DNA of 64,000 nt from an uncultured Gelidibacter sp. (GCF_947500795.1 NZ_CANMTE010000009.1:1-64000), one strand, 5' to 3'; shown: positions 54,745-63,189, numbered from the stretch's first letter. A program made the numbers and translations. The notes: a model not told the origin generated them from the letters alone.

Positions 54745-55005
54745 ATGGAAGGACATCAAAATTCAAAACAGGACAAAACTCATTTTGGTATCAATGGCGA
54801 TCATTTTGATGCCAAATATAATGATGCATTAGAAGACCGTTGGTTAAGTATTAATGCAGACTATAGAAAACAGTATACGACTATTACCGATGATGATGTT
54901 AGTTATAGAACCGGAGAGTTTGATATGATGACTCAAAAGATTGCCAGACGAACTAATAGGAGTCGTGATCAGGTCCTCGAAGAAATTAAAAATTGGCACT
55001 TGTAA
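54745..55005 (+). CDS. CsbD-like stress protein
   Basis: An 86-aa, highly polar protein. Its second half follows the CsbD pattern: RWLSINADYRKQYTTITDDD, then GEFDMMTQKIARRTNRSRDQ and VLEEIKNW. CsbD proteins are small stress-induced proteins with unknown mechanism. No signal peptide. It is the first of three plus-strand genes encoding a stress-type cell-envelope set. Confidence 0.7.
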   Translation: MEGHQNSKQDKTHFGINGDHFDAKYNDALEDRWLSINADYRKQYTTITDDDVSYRTGEFDMMTQKIARRTNRSRDQVLEEIKNWHL

Positions 55006-55137
55006 AAATCACACTTGACTAATAAGAGGTGAACTGTTTTGTTGTGCCATCTTAATTACCAAGGTGCTCATATTGTAATTAGTTCAAGTAATATAAGAAC
55101 ATTTAAAACCACATAAAATCAATCTAAAACTAGTATT

Positions 55138-55770
55138 ATGGCAGAAATTAAAATTGAAAAGAAAAAACCAATATGGCCGTGGGTCATTCTAATGCTTGTT
55201 GTTTTAGCAATAATTGCTTACCTAATTTATGCGAATGATGATGATGATATTAACGACGATTTTGATGATGACTATAATAATGAGCAAGTAATTGATACTA
55301 CTGACAATACATCGGCTTATGATCCTTACAGCACAAGTACTTCCTACGACCAGTTTACGGCGTTTGATCAATCCATAACTGATTCGACCCGAGTAGCTGT
55401 AGATTCGTCCTATACCAAGGTAGCGTTCGCCAATTTAACGAAAGCAGTAGTGCATAAAGCAGATGAAAATTATATAGAAGATTCTGAGGCTTTGAACGAT
55501 TTAAGAGATTTTTCATCGCAGTATACTGCAATTTCCACAGCTACTAAGGATACTAAAGGATTTAAAAACTTTAAAACAGCCAGTGATAAAGTCGTTAAAG
55601 TGATGGAGGATATTCAGAAAAAAAGCTTTCCATCGCTACAAACACAAGTGGCAGATTTAAAAAATGCTGCTTCAAAAATTAATGGTTCTGTAACTATGAA
55701 CAAGCAGCAAGCTCAAATTTATGCATTCCTGAGACAGAGCCGAGATGTATTACAATCTATGAATAACTAA
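55138..55770 (+). CDS. Single-pass membrane protein with acidic linker
   Basis: I do not recognise a family. The short basic N-terminus (MAEIKIEKKKPIWPW) is followed by one membrane helix (VILMLVVLAIIAYLIYA, about residues 16-32). Then comes an Asp-rich stretch (NDDDDINDDFDDDYNN), a Thr/Ser/Tyr-rich linker and a helical domain (about 95-210). 210 aa. The helical domain should lie outside the cytoplasm. It is 11 nt ahead of the PRC-barrel gene, with which it surely forms an operon. Confidence 0.65.
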   Translation: MAEIKIEKKKPIWPWVILMLVVLAIIAYLIYANDDDDINDDFDDDYNNEQVIDTTDNTSAYDPYSTSTSYDQFTAFDQSITDSTRVAVDSSYTKVAFANLTKAVVHKADENYIEDSEALNDLRDFSSQYTAISTATKDTKGFKNFKTASDKVVKVMEDIQKKSFPSLQTQVADLKNAASKINGSVTMNKQQAQIYAFLRQSRDVLQSMNN

Positions 55771-55781
55771 AATTAAATATT

Positions 55782-56669
55782 ATGGCAGAGCAAGATAAAC
55801 ACCTCTATTATATTACGGAGCTTTCAGATTATAAAATTTCAGATGGTTACCCTGACGTAAGGGGTTGGGATGTGAAAGATGTAGACAATCGTGTGATTGG
55901 TAAAGTGGATAATCTCTTGGTTAATAAATACGCTGAGCGCGTGGTGTATTTAGATGTTGAAGTGGATAAAAGTATTATTGACGCCAAGCATGATCCATAT
56001 GGAAGGCCAACTCAAACTGAAATTCGAGAATTTGTGAATAAAGAAGGCGAAAATCATATAATTGTGCCTATAGGATTGGTAGATGTCAATGAAGATTCAA
56101 AATATATTTATACGGATATAATTGACCACCGCACATTTTCTGAAACTAAAAGATATCGCAAAGGCGACAACATCAATAGAAGTTATGAGAATCAAGTTTT
56201 AAATTCTTACGAACGTCGACAAAATTGGAGAGATACTGATGACGTCAATGTGGTGTCTAATGATAGCCATCTTTATGATGATAATCGGGTACTGGATGAA
56301 AATCGATTTACAGATACCCGGCGTTTTGATGATAATGACAATGATCTTGTTGATGATAATAACCTAGTTGATGATGAAAATTTTAGGGACAGAGTTCAGC
56401 GTCAAGACAATTATTTACAAGATGAGGATCGTCTTCGGGAAATCATTCGTGAAGAAATCAGAAAGTACCATTATGACGCTAATAAACTAGAAACTTATGG
56501 TACGGCGGAAGATTCCTATCCGCCTATTGATGATAACCAGGTCTTTTCAAATGATGAAAAGGAAATGAGACTCCGAAGAGAAAATAATGATGTTTACGAC
56601 AACGATAATTTTTACAAACGTCGCGAATTTGATGACCGACGTTTTAATAGACGCACACCAGGGTTGTAG
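55782..56669 (+). CDS. PRC-barrel domain protein
   Basis: The N-terminal ~110 residues match the PRC-barrel: DVRGWDVKDVDNRVIGKVDN, VVYLDVEVD and HIIVPIGLVDV. PRC barrels occur in photosynthetic reaction centres and in RimM, and as stress proteins of unknown role. The C-terminal 180 residues are extremely rich in Asp, Asn, Arg and Tyr (for example RRFDDNDNDLVDDNNLVDDE in sequence) and presumably disordered. 295 aa. A strong terminator follows 28 nt after the stop. Confidence 0.8.
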   Translation: MAEQDKHLYYITELSDYKISDGYPDVRGWDVKDVDNRVIGKVDNLLVNKYAERVVYLDVEVDKSIIDAKHDPYGRPTQTEIREFVNKEGENHIIVPIGLVDVNEDSKYIYTDIIDHRTFSETKRYRKGDNINRSYENQVLNSYERRQNWRDTDDVNVVSNDSHLYDDNRVLDENRFTDTRRFDDNDNDLVDDNNLVDDENFRDRVQRQDNYLQDEDRLREIIREEIRKYHYDANKLETYGTAEDSYPPIDDNQVFSNDEKEMRLRRENNDVYDNDNFYKRREFDDRRFNRRTPGL

Positions 56670-56696
56670 AGTTAGTTTTGATGCGCTCTGGAGCAA

Positions 56697-56733
56697 AAAA
56701 AGGAGAATTTACGTTACGTAAATTCTCCTTTTT
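56697..56733 (+). terminator. Terminator after the PRC-barrel gene
   Basis: A long inverted repeat, AAAAAGGAGAATTTACG against CGTAAATTCTCCTTTTT, with a 1-3 nt centre. The T-run at the right fits termination on the plus strand; the run of A at the left allows termination on the minus strand too, for the gene coming from 57950. Confidence 0.88.
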
Positions 56734-56792
56734 GATGTATTCCCTTTCCCATTGCTTAAAAATTGAGCCTGTGGGATGAAATTATGGCTTAT

Positions 56793-57950
56793 CTAATATC
56801 TGTATAAGGCATTCACTCTTGAATTTGGATTAGGCATTTCATCCTTTTCTAATAAATACACATCGCCACCATTAAGAAAGGTTTGAATAGCAGCCAAATT
56901 CATCAAGGAAATATTTGATCCATCGTCATTCCCTTCAGTAACATTAATAGCATCATTATCTTTAGTGTACGAACCAAAAATATCTTCATTGTTCTCACAA
57001 AACAACGCTTCTATTTGTCCATTGATTGCTGCTGGTAAAATTTTACCTATCCCAATTGAAGTTGTTCCATTGCCTTGGTTTTCCAAAAACTGTGCTATCT
57101 GGTCTTTACGATTTTGGTCAAATACAGGCGCCATGTGTTCCCAGGCCATTTCATGAATGTCAAATATGTCCGTACTGCTAAAATCCACCACAAGATTCTC
57201 ATCCATAAGGTTATTATAGGTATTGACTTCTTTATAAATATCGAACAGTGGTGTTTGTGCAGCTATCAGTAATGGCATGTTTTGGTCTTTAAAAATTGTC
57301 GCAAGTCCGTCATTTATTGCCCTGAAATACTTTTTGATCTCATTTTTCCTTTTCCCAGTAGCTGCTTCCTGACCGTGGTACATCGTCTGGCCTGAACCGG
57401 TAGCACCTGATCTAAACTGTAAGTTTTTTTCTTCATAATCAAAACCTACACGATCTTGTTTGGTTTCTGGTATCAAATCCTCAATTTCAAATTCAGTGAA
57501 GCTGTGTTGGGTGCATTCGTATAATTTCACATTATCCCTATCAAGAGTCATCAAAAAGAAACTCCCATCGCCAACAAACATAGGCATTAATGGTTTTAAA
57601 TAGAATGAATCCGAGATGTAGTTATGCTCTTGGAAGTACACTGGCAGCGTGTAATATTTGAAAAAGCCATCCGCTACAAAAATGGCCAAACCGTCTGATT
57701 GCTCTCTCCAAAAGGAGCCATCATCAATTAGTTCCTGAATTGGATGAGTTATTTTAGTGACGTCATCTGCATTTAGCCCTTTTTTAGATAGCTTTTGCTT
57801 GACGTCTTTTAATTGGTTCTTTAATGATAGTGGATCTTCCTCTTGCAGTACTTTTTTGCCTCCTCTATGTGTAGGAATAAAAATGGAAATACAATGGTCT
57901 CCCTTGATATTGTTTAATGTCTCAATTTCCTTTTTCGTTATCAATGTCAT
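56793..57950 (-). CDS. baeRF7-like (bacterial eRF1-fold) protein
   Basis: A 385-aa soluble protein that resembles the baeRF7 family, bacterial relatives of the release-factor eRF1 domain. It opens HCISIFIPTHRGGKKVLQ (conserved FIPTHR) and has LKNQLKDVKQKL, DGLAIFVADGFF and, in the middle, a LMTLDRDNVKLYE strand. The C-terminal third carries the GGDVYLLEKDEMP segment. Function unknown; roles on ribosomes or in RNA metabolism have been proposed for the group from gene context. It converges with the PRC-barrel gene across a shared terminator. Confidence 0.7.
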   Translation of the reverse strand: MTLITKKEIETLNNIKGDHCISIFIPTHRGGKKVLQEEDPLSLKNQLKDVKQKLSKKGLNADDVTKITHPIQELIDDGSFWREQSDGLAIFVADGFFKYYTLPVYFQEHNYISDSFYLKPLMPMFVGDGSFFLMTLDRDNVKLYECTQHSFTEFEIEDLIPETKQDRVGFDYEEKNLQFRSGATGSGQTMYHGQEAATGKRKNEIKKYFRAINDGLATIFKDQNMPLLIAAQTPLFDIYKEVNTYNNLMDENLVVDFSSTDIFDIHEMAWEHMAPVFDQNRKDQIAQFLENQGNGTTSIGIGKILPAAINGQIEALFCENNEDIFGSYTKDNDAINVTEGNDDGSNISLMNLAAIQTFLNGGDVYLLEKDEMPNPNSRVNALYRY

Positions 57951-58146
57951 ATCTTTTATTTTAACGGTTAATAATTCAAAAAATCTCAGTAATTCTCTAG
58001 TAGTCTTACATAAAAATCAAATTTGTTATAAATATTTAAAATGTTGATTGTCAGTCTATAATATAATCAATTATTATCGATTTTCATAAGCTATTGCTGA
58101 ATAAATGCTTCATTGGGAGTTTGATGATAGAAGTGCTGTACTTAGG

Positions 58147-58177
58147 TTGAATTATGTTTAAATTAACCTTAGTTTTG
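58147..58177 (+). promoter_or_regulatory. Promoter of the MFS transporter gene
   Basis: TTG (58147-58149), 20 nt, TAGTTTTG (58170-58177), an exact TAnnTTTG. It gives a start near 58184 and excludes the ATG at 58154 in favour of 58211. Confidence 0.6.
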
Positions 58178-58210
58178 ACATCAATCCACCATTTTGAAAT
58201 TACGATTATA

Positions 58211-59386
58211 ATGAGCAAACCAATTTCTGCTGAGCAATCCACAACTGTTTTTCCATGGCTTATCATGCTGCTGATGTCTTCAGTAACTTTTGTAGGTCTC
58301 CTCTCTGAATTAATGCCGTCGGGCGTTTTACCTCAAATGATGGCCGATTTAAATATCAGCGAAGTGCAAACAGGTAATTTGGTGGGTTATTACGCTATCG
58401 CCTCTGCTATTTTCGCAATACCGCTTATCACCATGACCATGCGGTTTAATCGTAAATATTTATTGATGATTTTGTTGGGTGGCTTCTCAGTTTCAAACAT
58501 CATGGCGGGGTTACTTCATGACCACACCATTATAATAATTCTAAGAGTTATCGGAGGTATCTGTGCTGGAGTAATGTGGCCCATGATTGCCGCCTACGGA
58601 ATGCGCTTGGTAAGCGAAAAGGAGCATGGCAAGGCTATCGCTGTAATTATGGCCGGAAATACGTTAGGCATCAGTATAGGGATGCCTGTGATGACTTATA
58701 TTGGTAACACCTATGGCTGGCGCACAGAATTTATCGGGTTGGGTGTGGTTATTTTAATTATTGCCATTATTAGTCTTTTTGCATTGCCATCCACACCAGG
58801 AGAAAAACTTACCAAAAGTTCATCACCCTTTGCGCTATTAAAAATCCCGGCGGTTTTAATTGTTTTAATGCTTACGCTACTCGGAGTAATAGCCCATTAT
58901 GGAGTGTATGTCTATATTACGAGTCTTGTAGAAGAAATTCAACTGGCAGGAGGCATTGAAAGCGCCTTGTTATTGTTTGGCATTGGATCTTTAATTTCTG
59001 TGCTATTAGCCATAAAATACACAGATCAGCATTTAAGAGTGCTCACCATTGCCATGTTTGGCTTGCTCATTATGTCTATGGCGATGTTTCTGCTATTAGG
59101 AGGAGTTACAGGCATGGGGCATGTGGCATTTTTTATATGGGGATTATCATTCGGTCCATTGGTAACGTTGCTACAAGCTGCTGTAAGTAGGCAAGTGGAA
59201 ACTGCCAAAGATGTGGCGACCTCGGTGCAGTCGTCAGTCTTCAACTTGTCGATAATGATTGCAACGTCAGTTGCAGGAATATTACTTGGGATTTATTCGC
59301 CTATGAGTTTGATTTATTTTGCTATTATCCTAGCCATTCCAGGATTGATCATTTCATTTTTTGCCAAGAATGCTTTGGGGAAATAA
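58211..59386 (+). CDS. MFS transporter (DHA1/sugar-efflux-like)
   Basis: Twelve hydrophobic segments of a major facilitator. The first loop has LMPSGVLPQMMADLNISEVQ, and segment 4-5 carries RVIGGICAGVMWPMIAAYG with the KEHGKAIAV motif; this is the pattern of the AraJ/SotB-type efflux permeases. It exports sugars or drugs; the substrate is unknown. 391 aa from ATG 58211, chosen by the promoter at 58170; an upstream ATG at 58154 would precede it. A dispersed inverted repeat follows. Confidence 0.88.
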   Translation: MSKPISAEQSTTVFPWLIMLLMSSVTFVGLLSELMPSGVLPQMMADLNISEVQTGNLVGYYAIASAIFAIPLITMTMRFNRKYLLMILLGGFSVSNIMAGLLHDHTIIIILRVIGGICAGVMWPMIAAYGMRLVSEKEHGKAIAVIMAGNTLGISIGMPVMTYIGNTYGWRTEFIGLGVVILIIAIISLFALPSTPGEKLTKSSSPFALLKIPAVLIVLMLTLLGVIAHYGVYVYITSLVEEIQLAGGIESALLLFGIGSLISVLLAIKYTDQHLRVLTIAMFGLLIMSMAMFLLLGGVTGMGHVAFFIWGLSFGPLVTLLQAAVSRQVETAKDVATSVQSSVFNLSIMIATSVAGILLGIYSPMSLIYFAIILAIPGLIISFFAKNALGK

Positions 59387-59404
59387 TCAGAATCGTTGTC
59401 AAAC

Positions 59405-59489
59405 TGAGCGCAGTCGAAGTTTAGGAATATGTTGAGGTTTTGAAGATATGAAATTGTGTGGTTAGTTCGAAGCATTTCGACTGCGCTCA
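59405..59489. repeat. Inverted pair of the GAGCGCAGTCGAA repeat
   Basis: TGAGCGCAGTCGAA (59405-59418) and TTCGACTGCGCTCA (59476-59489) are perfect inverses, with TGTCA/TGACA further out, so the 57-nt interval could form a large stem. The same 13-nt core occurs at 32002-32178. Confidence 0.85.
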
Positions 59490-59652
59490 ATGTGACAGAA
59501 AGCTTTTCTTCCCTTATTCTGACAATCTCAATGGCTTTTCCGTGCCCACTTCCAATCCATAAGTATCCTGAATATTGAATATCAATAAATTCTTTACTCG
59601 ATTGTTCTCAACCCTAAAGGTCTCGTAATTGTTTTGGAAACGTAATCCGGTG

Positions 59653-60501
59653 TTAAATCCGATGTTTTAAGACCAAAACAGGAACACTGGACTGATACCC
59701 TAATTCTTGAACCAACGGTTTATAGAGCATTCTGGTGAAAAAGTTGCGTTTTTGGTTGATAAATGCTACCATGTCGCTATTTTGACCGTCAATAAACTTA
59801 TTGATGCCTTCATGGACGGTCATATTTTCCACCTCATGAAACGTGTGGGTTATGGTTTTAAAAATTTGTCCGAGCAGCTCCTTGTTTGCTTGTTGTGCCT
59901 TATTTAGATGTGCACTTTCTTTTACATGTAACACACTGATTTTTGACTTGTGAAGTTCTGCGATGTTCATCAAATATTTTAGTTCTCTGCGTTTAAATGA
60001 GATTTTAAAGTCAGTAGGAAACACAATTTCCTTGGGCGCTTTGAAACTCACATCTTCAGGTATTGCCATTACAGGACAAGCCGTAATGTTTTCCATAATA
60101 TTGACCGTATTCATCCCAAAGACAACGGTACGTGAACTAGTCATGCCTTTTGATCCCATAATCACGATGTCAATATCATATCTGGAGATGACATCATTTA
60201 CACCATCGAGCAAGGTGTCGCTGGCTGCAATTGTATAGTAATTGTGTTTCGGATTTTTGTCGTGTAACCGCAATTGTTCAACCAATTTTCTGAATTTTAT
60301 CTGTCTGTTGGGTTGCTCGATGTTATAGTTGCGATGGCCTGAATAATTAAAGGAATAGCCCTCAATGGTATAGCTGTCCGCATGATAGGTGTTGAGAAAA
60401 TGAAAACTGCATTCGTAATCCGCATAAAGATCTAGCGCATACCGTGCCGCATTGAGTGCAGTCTTTGAAAAATCGGTAAGTAAGAGTATTCTTTTCTCCA
60501 T
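59653..60501 (-). CDS. Universal stress protein, two UspA domains
   Basis: Two tandem UspA-like domains (residues 1-145 and 150-282). The first keeps the ATP-binding signature G-x2-G-x9-G in MGSKGMTSSRTVVFGMNT; the second is diverged and lacks it. 282 aa, the double-domain size usual in Bacteroidota. Cytoplasmic; such proteins respond to nutrient limits and oxidative or osmotic stress. It closes the stress island. No terminator was recognised past its stop. Confidence 0.9.
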   Translation of the reverse strand: MEKRILLLTDFSKTALNAARYALDLYADYECSFHFLNTYHADSYTIEGYSFNYSGHRNYNIEQPNRQIKFRKLVEQLRLHDKNPKHNYYTIAASDTLLDGVNDVISRYDIDIVIMGSKGMTSSRTVVFGMNTVNIMENITACPVMAIPEDVSFKAPKEIVFPTDFKISFKRRELKYLMNIAELHKSKISVLHVKESAHLNKAQQANKELLGQIFKTITHTFHEVENMTVHEGINKFIDGQNSDMVAFINQKRNFFTRMLYKPLVQELGYQSSVPVLVLKHRI

Positions 60502-60710
60502 AGGTATAACGTGTTGGGCTATATAAAAGGCGTCTTATAATAATTTAACTCCAAAATAAATTAACTGATAAGATACTGATTTTAATCCTATTTTTAAATG
60601 AAATAAACATAATCTTAACGAAATTGCAATGGCATCTGACTTTAAAATTCTAAATTTTAACCGTCGTTAATGGTGTTGGTTGTGAGAGGTTTAATTAATT
60701 CTATAAATTG

Positions 60711-60741
60711 AAAAACCTTGCTGATTTTTAAATTAACAAGG
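60711..60741 (-). terminator. Terminator after the GH110-like gene
   Basis: On the minus strand CCTTG and CAAGG (60716-60720 and 60737-60741 on plus) close a stem, followed by five T. The same core occurs twice beside the tRNA-Lys genes. Confidence 0.7.
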
Positions 60742-60792
60742 CTTTTAAAGAGAACGTTTTCGGTTCAATAAAATTGAAAATTATTTTGTCTG

Positions 60793-62631
60793 CTATTCTT
60801 GAGAATTAGTTTCTTGATTTAAAAAATCAACAGTTCTTCCGTTTAATTGATTGTCATCAACATCAGCATTTAGCACGCGTTCAAAAAGAATGACGTTTTT
60901 ATTGGAATGAAATGCAGGGTATTCCTGATTGGTTATCACTGTATTGTTTTTAAAAGTCAACCCATTTACTGATTTGGCGTATAGTATCGGGTTGTCGAAG
61001 GTTTCAAATTCATTATTTTCAATACGAATGCCTGAGTGAAAATACGTTGTTTGATTTTCTAAATCCGGAATCTCTGGATAGATGGATATAACAGCCGTAG
61101 TAAATTGGTACATACTGGTAAGTGCATTCACAAACTTATTATCACGGATGGTAACATCCATACAAGCTCCAGTTTCATACCAGCCATTGCTGTCTCCGCA
61201 CAGTAAAATGGCACATCCTGAAGTATGATCAAATAAATTGTTGGCAATAAGAGTTGGTTTAGGAGTGCTAAATAAAGCGCCTCTCGCTCTGTTATTGCGG
61301 ATGGTATTGCCCGTAAAGATTACTGAAGGTGTCCATGTCAGGTTTTCAATGCCAATATCAAAATTTGCGGGATCAATCTCATTGCCAAGCTCCTTTGCGA
61401 ATTCAATTTTGAATTCTTTAATCGGCTCATTCTGATCCGCACGTATTGGTGTTATGGAAACAATTGTATTCTTATGGTCCCAAAGATCCATGGTTTTCGA
61501 CTTTACAAACTGTACGGAATCTCCCGCATATCCCCAATCAAATCCGTAAGCTTGATGATGCATATATTTAGCTGTAACCGTTCGAGTATCGATTTTCTTC
61601 AGCATTTTAAGATAAGTGCCGTGAATGTTAATGGCATCATCCATCATCCCTTCATAAAAACCGTCCACAGAAGTAATAACGCCTTTACAGCCTGAAAAAT
61701 GAGTGGCATCGGCTTGAGTTGTAAAATATCTTGGGTCGTCTTTCCCTTTGAGCGCCACTTCAAATCCATCTAAAGCGATATTTTCAGTCAGTTGTGCTAA
61801 AAGCCCCATCCCTTCAGCATAATGTACCTTTACATTTTTAAAGTTTATATTTTTTCCTTTGTGAATAAAAATCCCAGGGGTAGGACGGTAATAACTTCTC
61901 ATGGCTATTACGGTGCCCGGTATGAGCTTACTGTTCTTCCAATTATGGGCTTTAATTAGGCCCGGAGCTAGTTCGCTTACACGAGATGTGCCCACGGCAA
62001 TATCGCCACTATTGTATACGATGCGTTTGGTGTGTTCCTCAAAAGCAATTCCTGCAATAGGTTGCATTTCCCATCCTTCACCTCGATTATAAAAAATACT
62101 GTCTTTTATGGTATAGGATACCCATGGCGCAGTTTTAAAAACGATACTCCCGGCTACGGTGTCATTTTCAACAATCTTCACTTGGGCAATGTGCGGTTTT
62201 TCAAAATCGATACTCAGGTTTTGAACAGTTACACCACTATTTTCAATTAGTGCTAAAGGCAACATTCTTCCGTGAAAAACAAGCTCTGAACCATTTCCGT
62301 CCAGGGTTACATTCTTGAAGCCGTCTAATTCTATACCCACAATTTTAGGGTTATCCTGATCATGATTGGAGACATAATATTCCCTTCTCAGCGCCTTTTC
62401 AGGATGAAAGTCATATCTACCTTTTTTAAATTGAATGATTATGGAGTCAGAAGTAGCGATTTGACTTTTAATTTTTTTAAGGGCGGCCTCCAAAATTGGA
62501 GCGCTATTCTTTTTGTTATCTGGCAAAACGCCATAAGACTCCAATTTGAAGATTTTTGCTTTCGTTTGTGCCTGAATTGTAAAAGTCAAACCAAGTACGA
62601 ATAAGATAAGAACGGTGATTTTTTTTAACAT
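60793..62631 (-). CDS. GH110-like alpha-1,3-galactosidase, parallel beta-helix
   Basis: A secreted right-handed beta-helix protein of 612 aa. The signal peptide is MLKKITVLILFVLGLTFTIQAQ; helix turns such as GFKNVTLDGNGSELVF and FTGNTIRNNRARGALF follow. The segment MMDDAINIHGTYLKML has the paired Asp and the HGTY pattern of GH110 alpha-1,3-galactosidases, which cleave terminal galactose from glycans, including algal galactans. ATG 62631 gives the signal peptide; a longer frame to 62703 does not. Single gene, own terminator. The substrate is not certain; other beta-helix hydrolases or lyases are possible. Confidence 0.78.
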   Translation of the reverse strand: MLKKITVLILFVLGLTFTIQAQTKAKIFKLESYGVLPDNKKNSAPILEAALKKIKSQIATSDSIIIQFKKGRYDFHPEKALRREYYVSNHDQDNPKIVGIELDGFKNVTLDGNGSELVFHGRMLPLALIENSGVTVQNLSIDFEKPHIAQVKIVENDTVAGSIVFKTAPWVSYTIKDSIFYNRGEGWEMQPIAGIAFEEHTKRIVYNSGDIAVGTSRVSELAPGLIKAHNWKNSKLIPGTVIAMRSYYRPTPGIFIHKGKNINFKNVKVHYAEGMGLLAQLTENIALDGFEVALKGKDDPRYFTTQADATHFSGCKGVITSVDGFYEGMMDDAINIHGTYLKMLKKIDTRTVTAKYMHHQAYGFDWGYAGDSVQFVKSKTMDLWDHKNTIVSITPIRADQNEPIKEFKIEFAKELGNEIDPANFDIGIENLTWTPSVIFTGNTIRNNRARGALFSTPKPTLIANNLFDHTSGCAILLCGDSNGWYETGACMDVTIRDNKFVNALTSMYQFTTAVISIYPEIPDLENQTTYFHSGIRIENNEFETFDNPILYAKSVNGLTFKNNTVITNQEYPAFHSNKNVILFERVLNADVDDNQLNGRTVDFLNQETNSQE

Positions 62632-62703
62632 TTTGATTTTGAATGAGATATGTTTTAGGGCTGTTTTAGTGAGACAAAATAATGAATAAAGCTCATGGGG
62701 CAA

Positions 62704-62809
62704 AGACGAAGCATTTTTATTTCTTTCGATGCCATGACGGTGTCATTTTTAAGTTCAAACATCTATGTTTTTAGCAATTGATGGCACTAAAAGGGGGGGG
62801 TGTAGAAAC
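62704..62809. other. Short gap with an eight-G tract
   Basis: No gene. It contains eight consecutive G (62793-62800), unusual in this AT-rich sequence. Confidence 0.7.
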
Positions 62810-62842
62810 AAAAAAACCTTGCTAATTATTCAATTAACAAGG
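62810..62842 (-). terminator. Terminator of tRNA-Lys copy 1
   Basis: Minus strand: CCTTGTTAATTG and CAATAATTAGCAAGG-type arms (CCTTG 62817-62821, CAAGG 62838-62842 on plus) followed by seven T. It is 25 nt past the tRNA. Confidence 0.85.
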
Positions 62843-62866
62843 TTTGTAATACGTGTTTCCACGTTG

Positions 62867-62939
62867 TGACCCGACTGGGGCTCGAACCCAGGACCCTAAC
62901 ATTAAAAGTGTTATGCTCTACCAACTGAGCTATCGAGTC
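62867..62939 (-). tRNA. tRNA-Lys (TTT), copy 1
   Basis: A 73-nt tRNA on the minus strand: acceptor GACTCGA pairs with TCGGGTC, D-arm AGCTCAGTTGGTAGAGC, anticodon stem TAACA/TGTTA with loop CTTTTAA (anticodon TTT) and T-arm with GGTTCGAGCCC. CCA is not encoded. Confidence 0.95.
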
Positions 62940-63012
62940 ATTGTCCCTAATAAGGGCAAAATAATAATTTCAATACTAAAACTTTGTAGGATAAAGTTCT
63001 ATTTTTTAAAGG

Positions 63013-63045
63013 AAAAAAACCTTGCTAATTTTTAAATTAACAAGG
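63013..63045 (-). terminator. Terminator between the two tRNA-Lys copies
   Basis: On the minus strand the same CCTTG...CAAGG hairpin (63020-63024 with 63041-63045 on plus) and seven T, located 22 nt past copy 2. Confidence 0.85.
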
Positions 63046-63067
63046 TTTAACTAGTGTTTCCACTTTG

Positions 63068-63140
63068 TGACCCGACTGGGGCTCGAACCCAGGACCCTAA
63101 CATTAAAAGTGTTATGCTCTACCAACTGAGCTATCGAGTC
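63068..63140 (-). tRNA. tRNA-Lys (TTT), copy 2
   Basis: Identical to the copy at 62867-62939 over all 73 nt that I compared, 201 nt apart. The arms and the TTT anticodon are the same. It is nearest the promoter at 63159-63189. Confidence 0.95.
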
Positions 63141-63158
63141 ATTTCCTTAATGAGGGTG

Positions 63159-63189
63159 CAAATATAAAAGCTTTTATCAATATACCAAA
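63159..63189 (-). promoter_or_regulatory. Promoter of the tRNA-Lys pair
   Basis: On the minus strand TTTG (63189-63186), 19 nt, TATATTTG (63166-63159), then CACCC: a perfect Bacteroidota promoter 19 nt upstream of copy 2. The same GGTGCAAATATAAAA stretch lies upstream of tRNA-Leu. Confidence 0.65.

Noticed and set aside
62793-62800. Eight-G tract as a phase-variation switch
   Set aside because: It lies outside any coding frame and is not between promoter boxes that I can see; a single tract is not enough to claim a switch.
62853-63035. 60-codon plus-strand frame
   Set aside because: It overlaps tRNA-Lys copy 1 in antisense.
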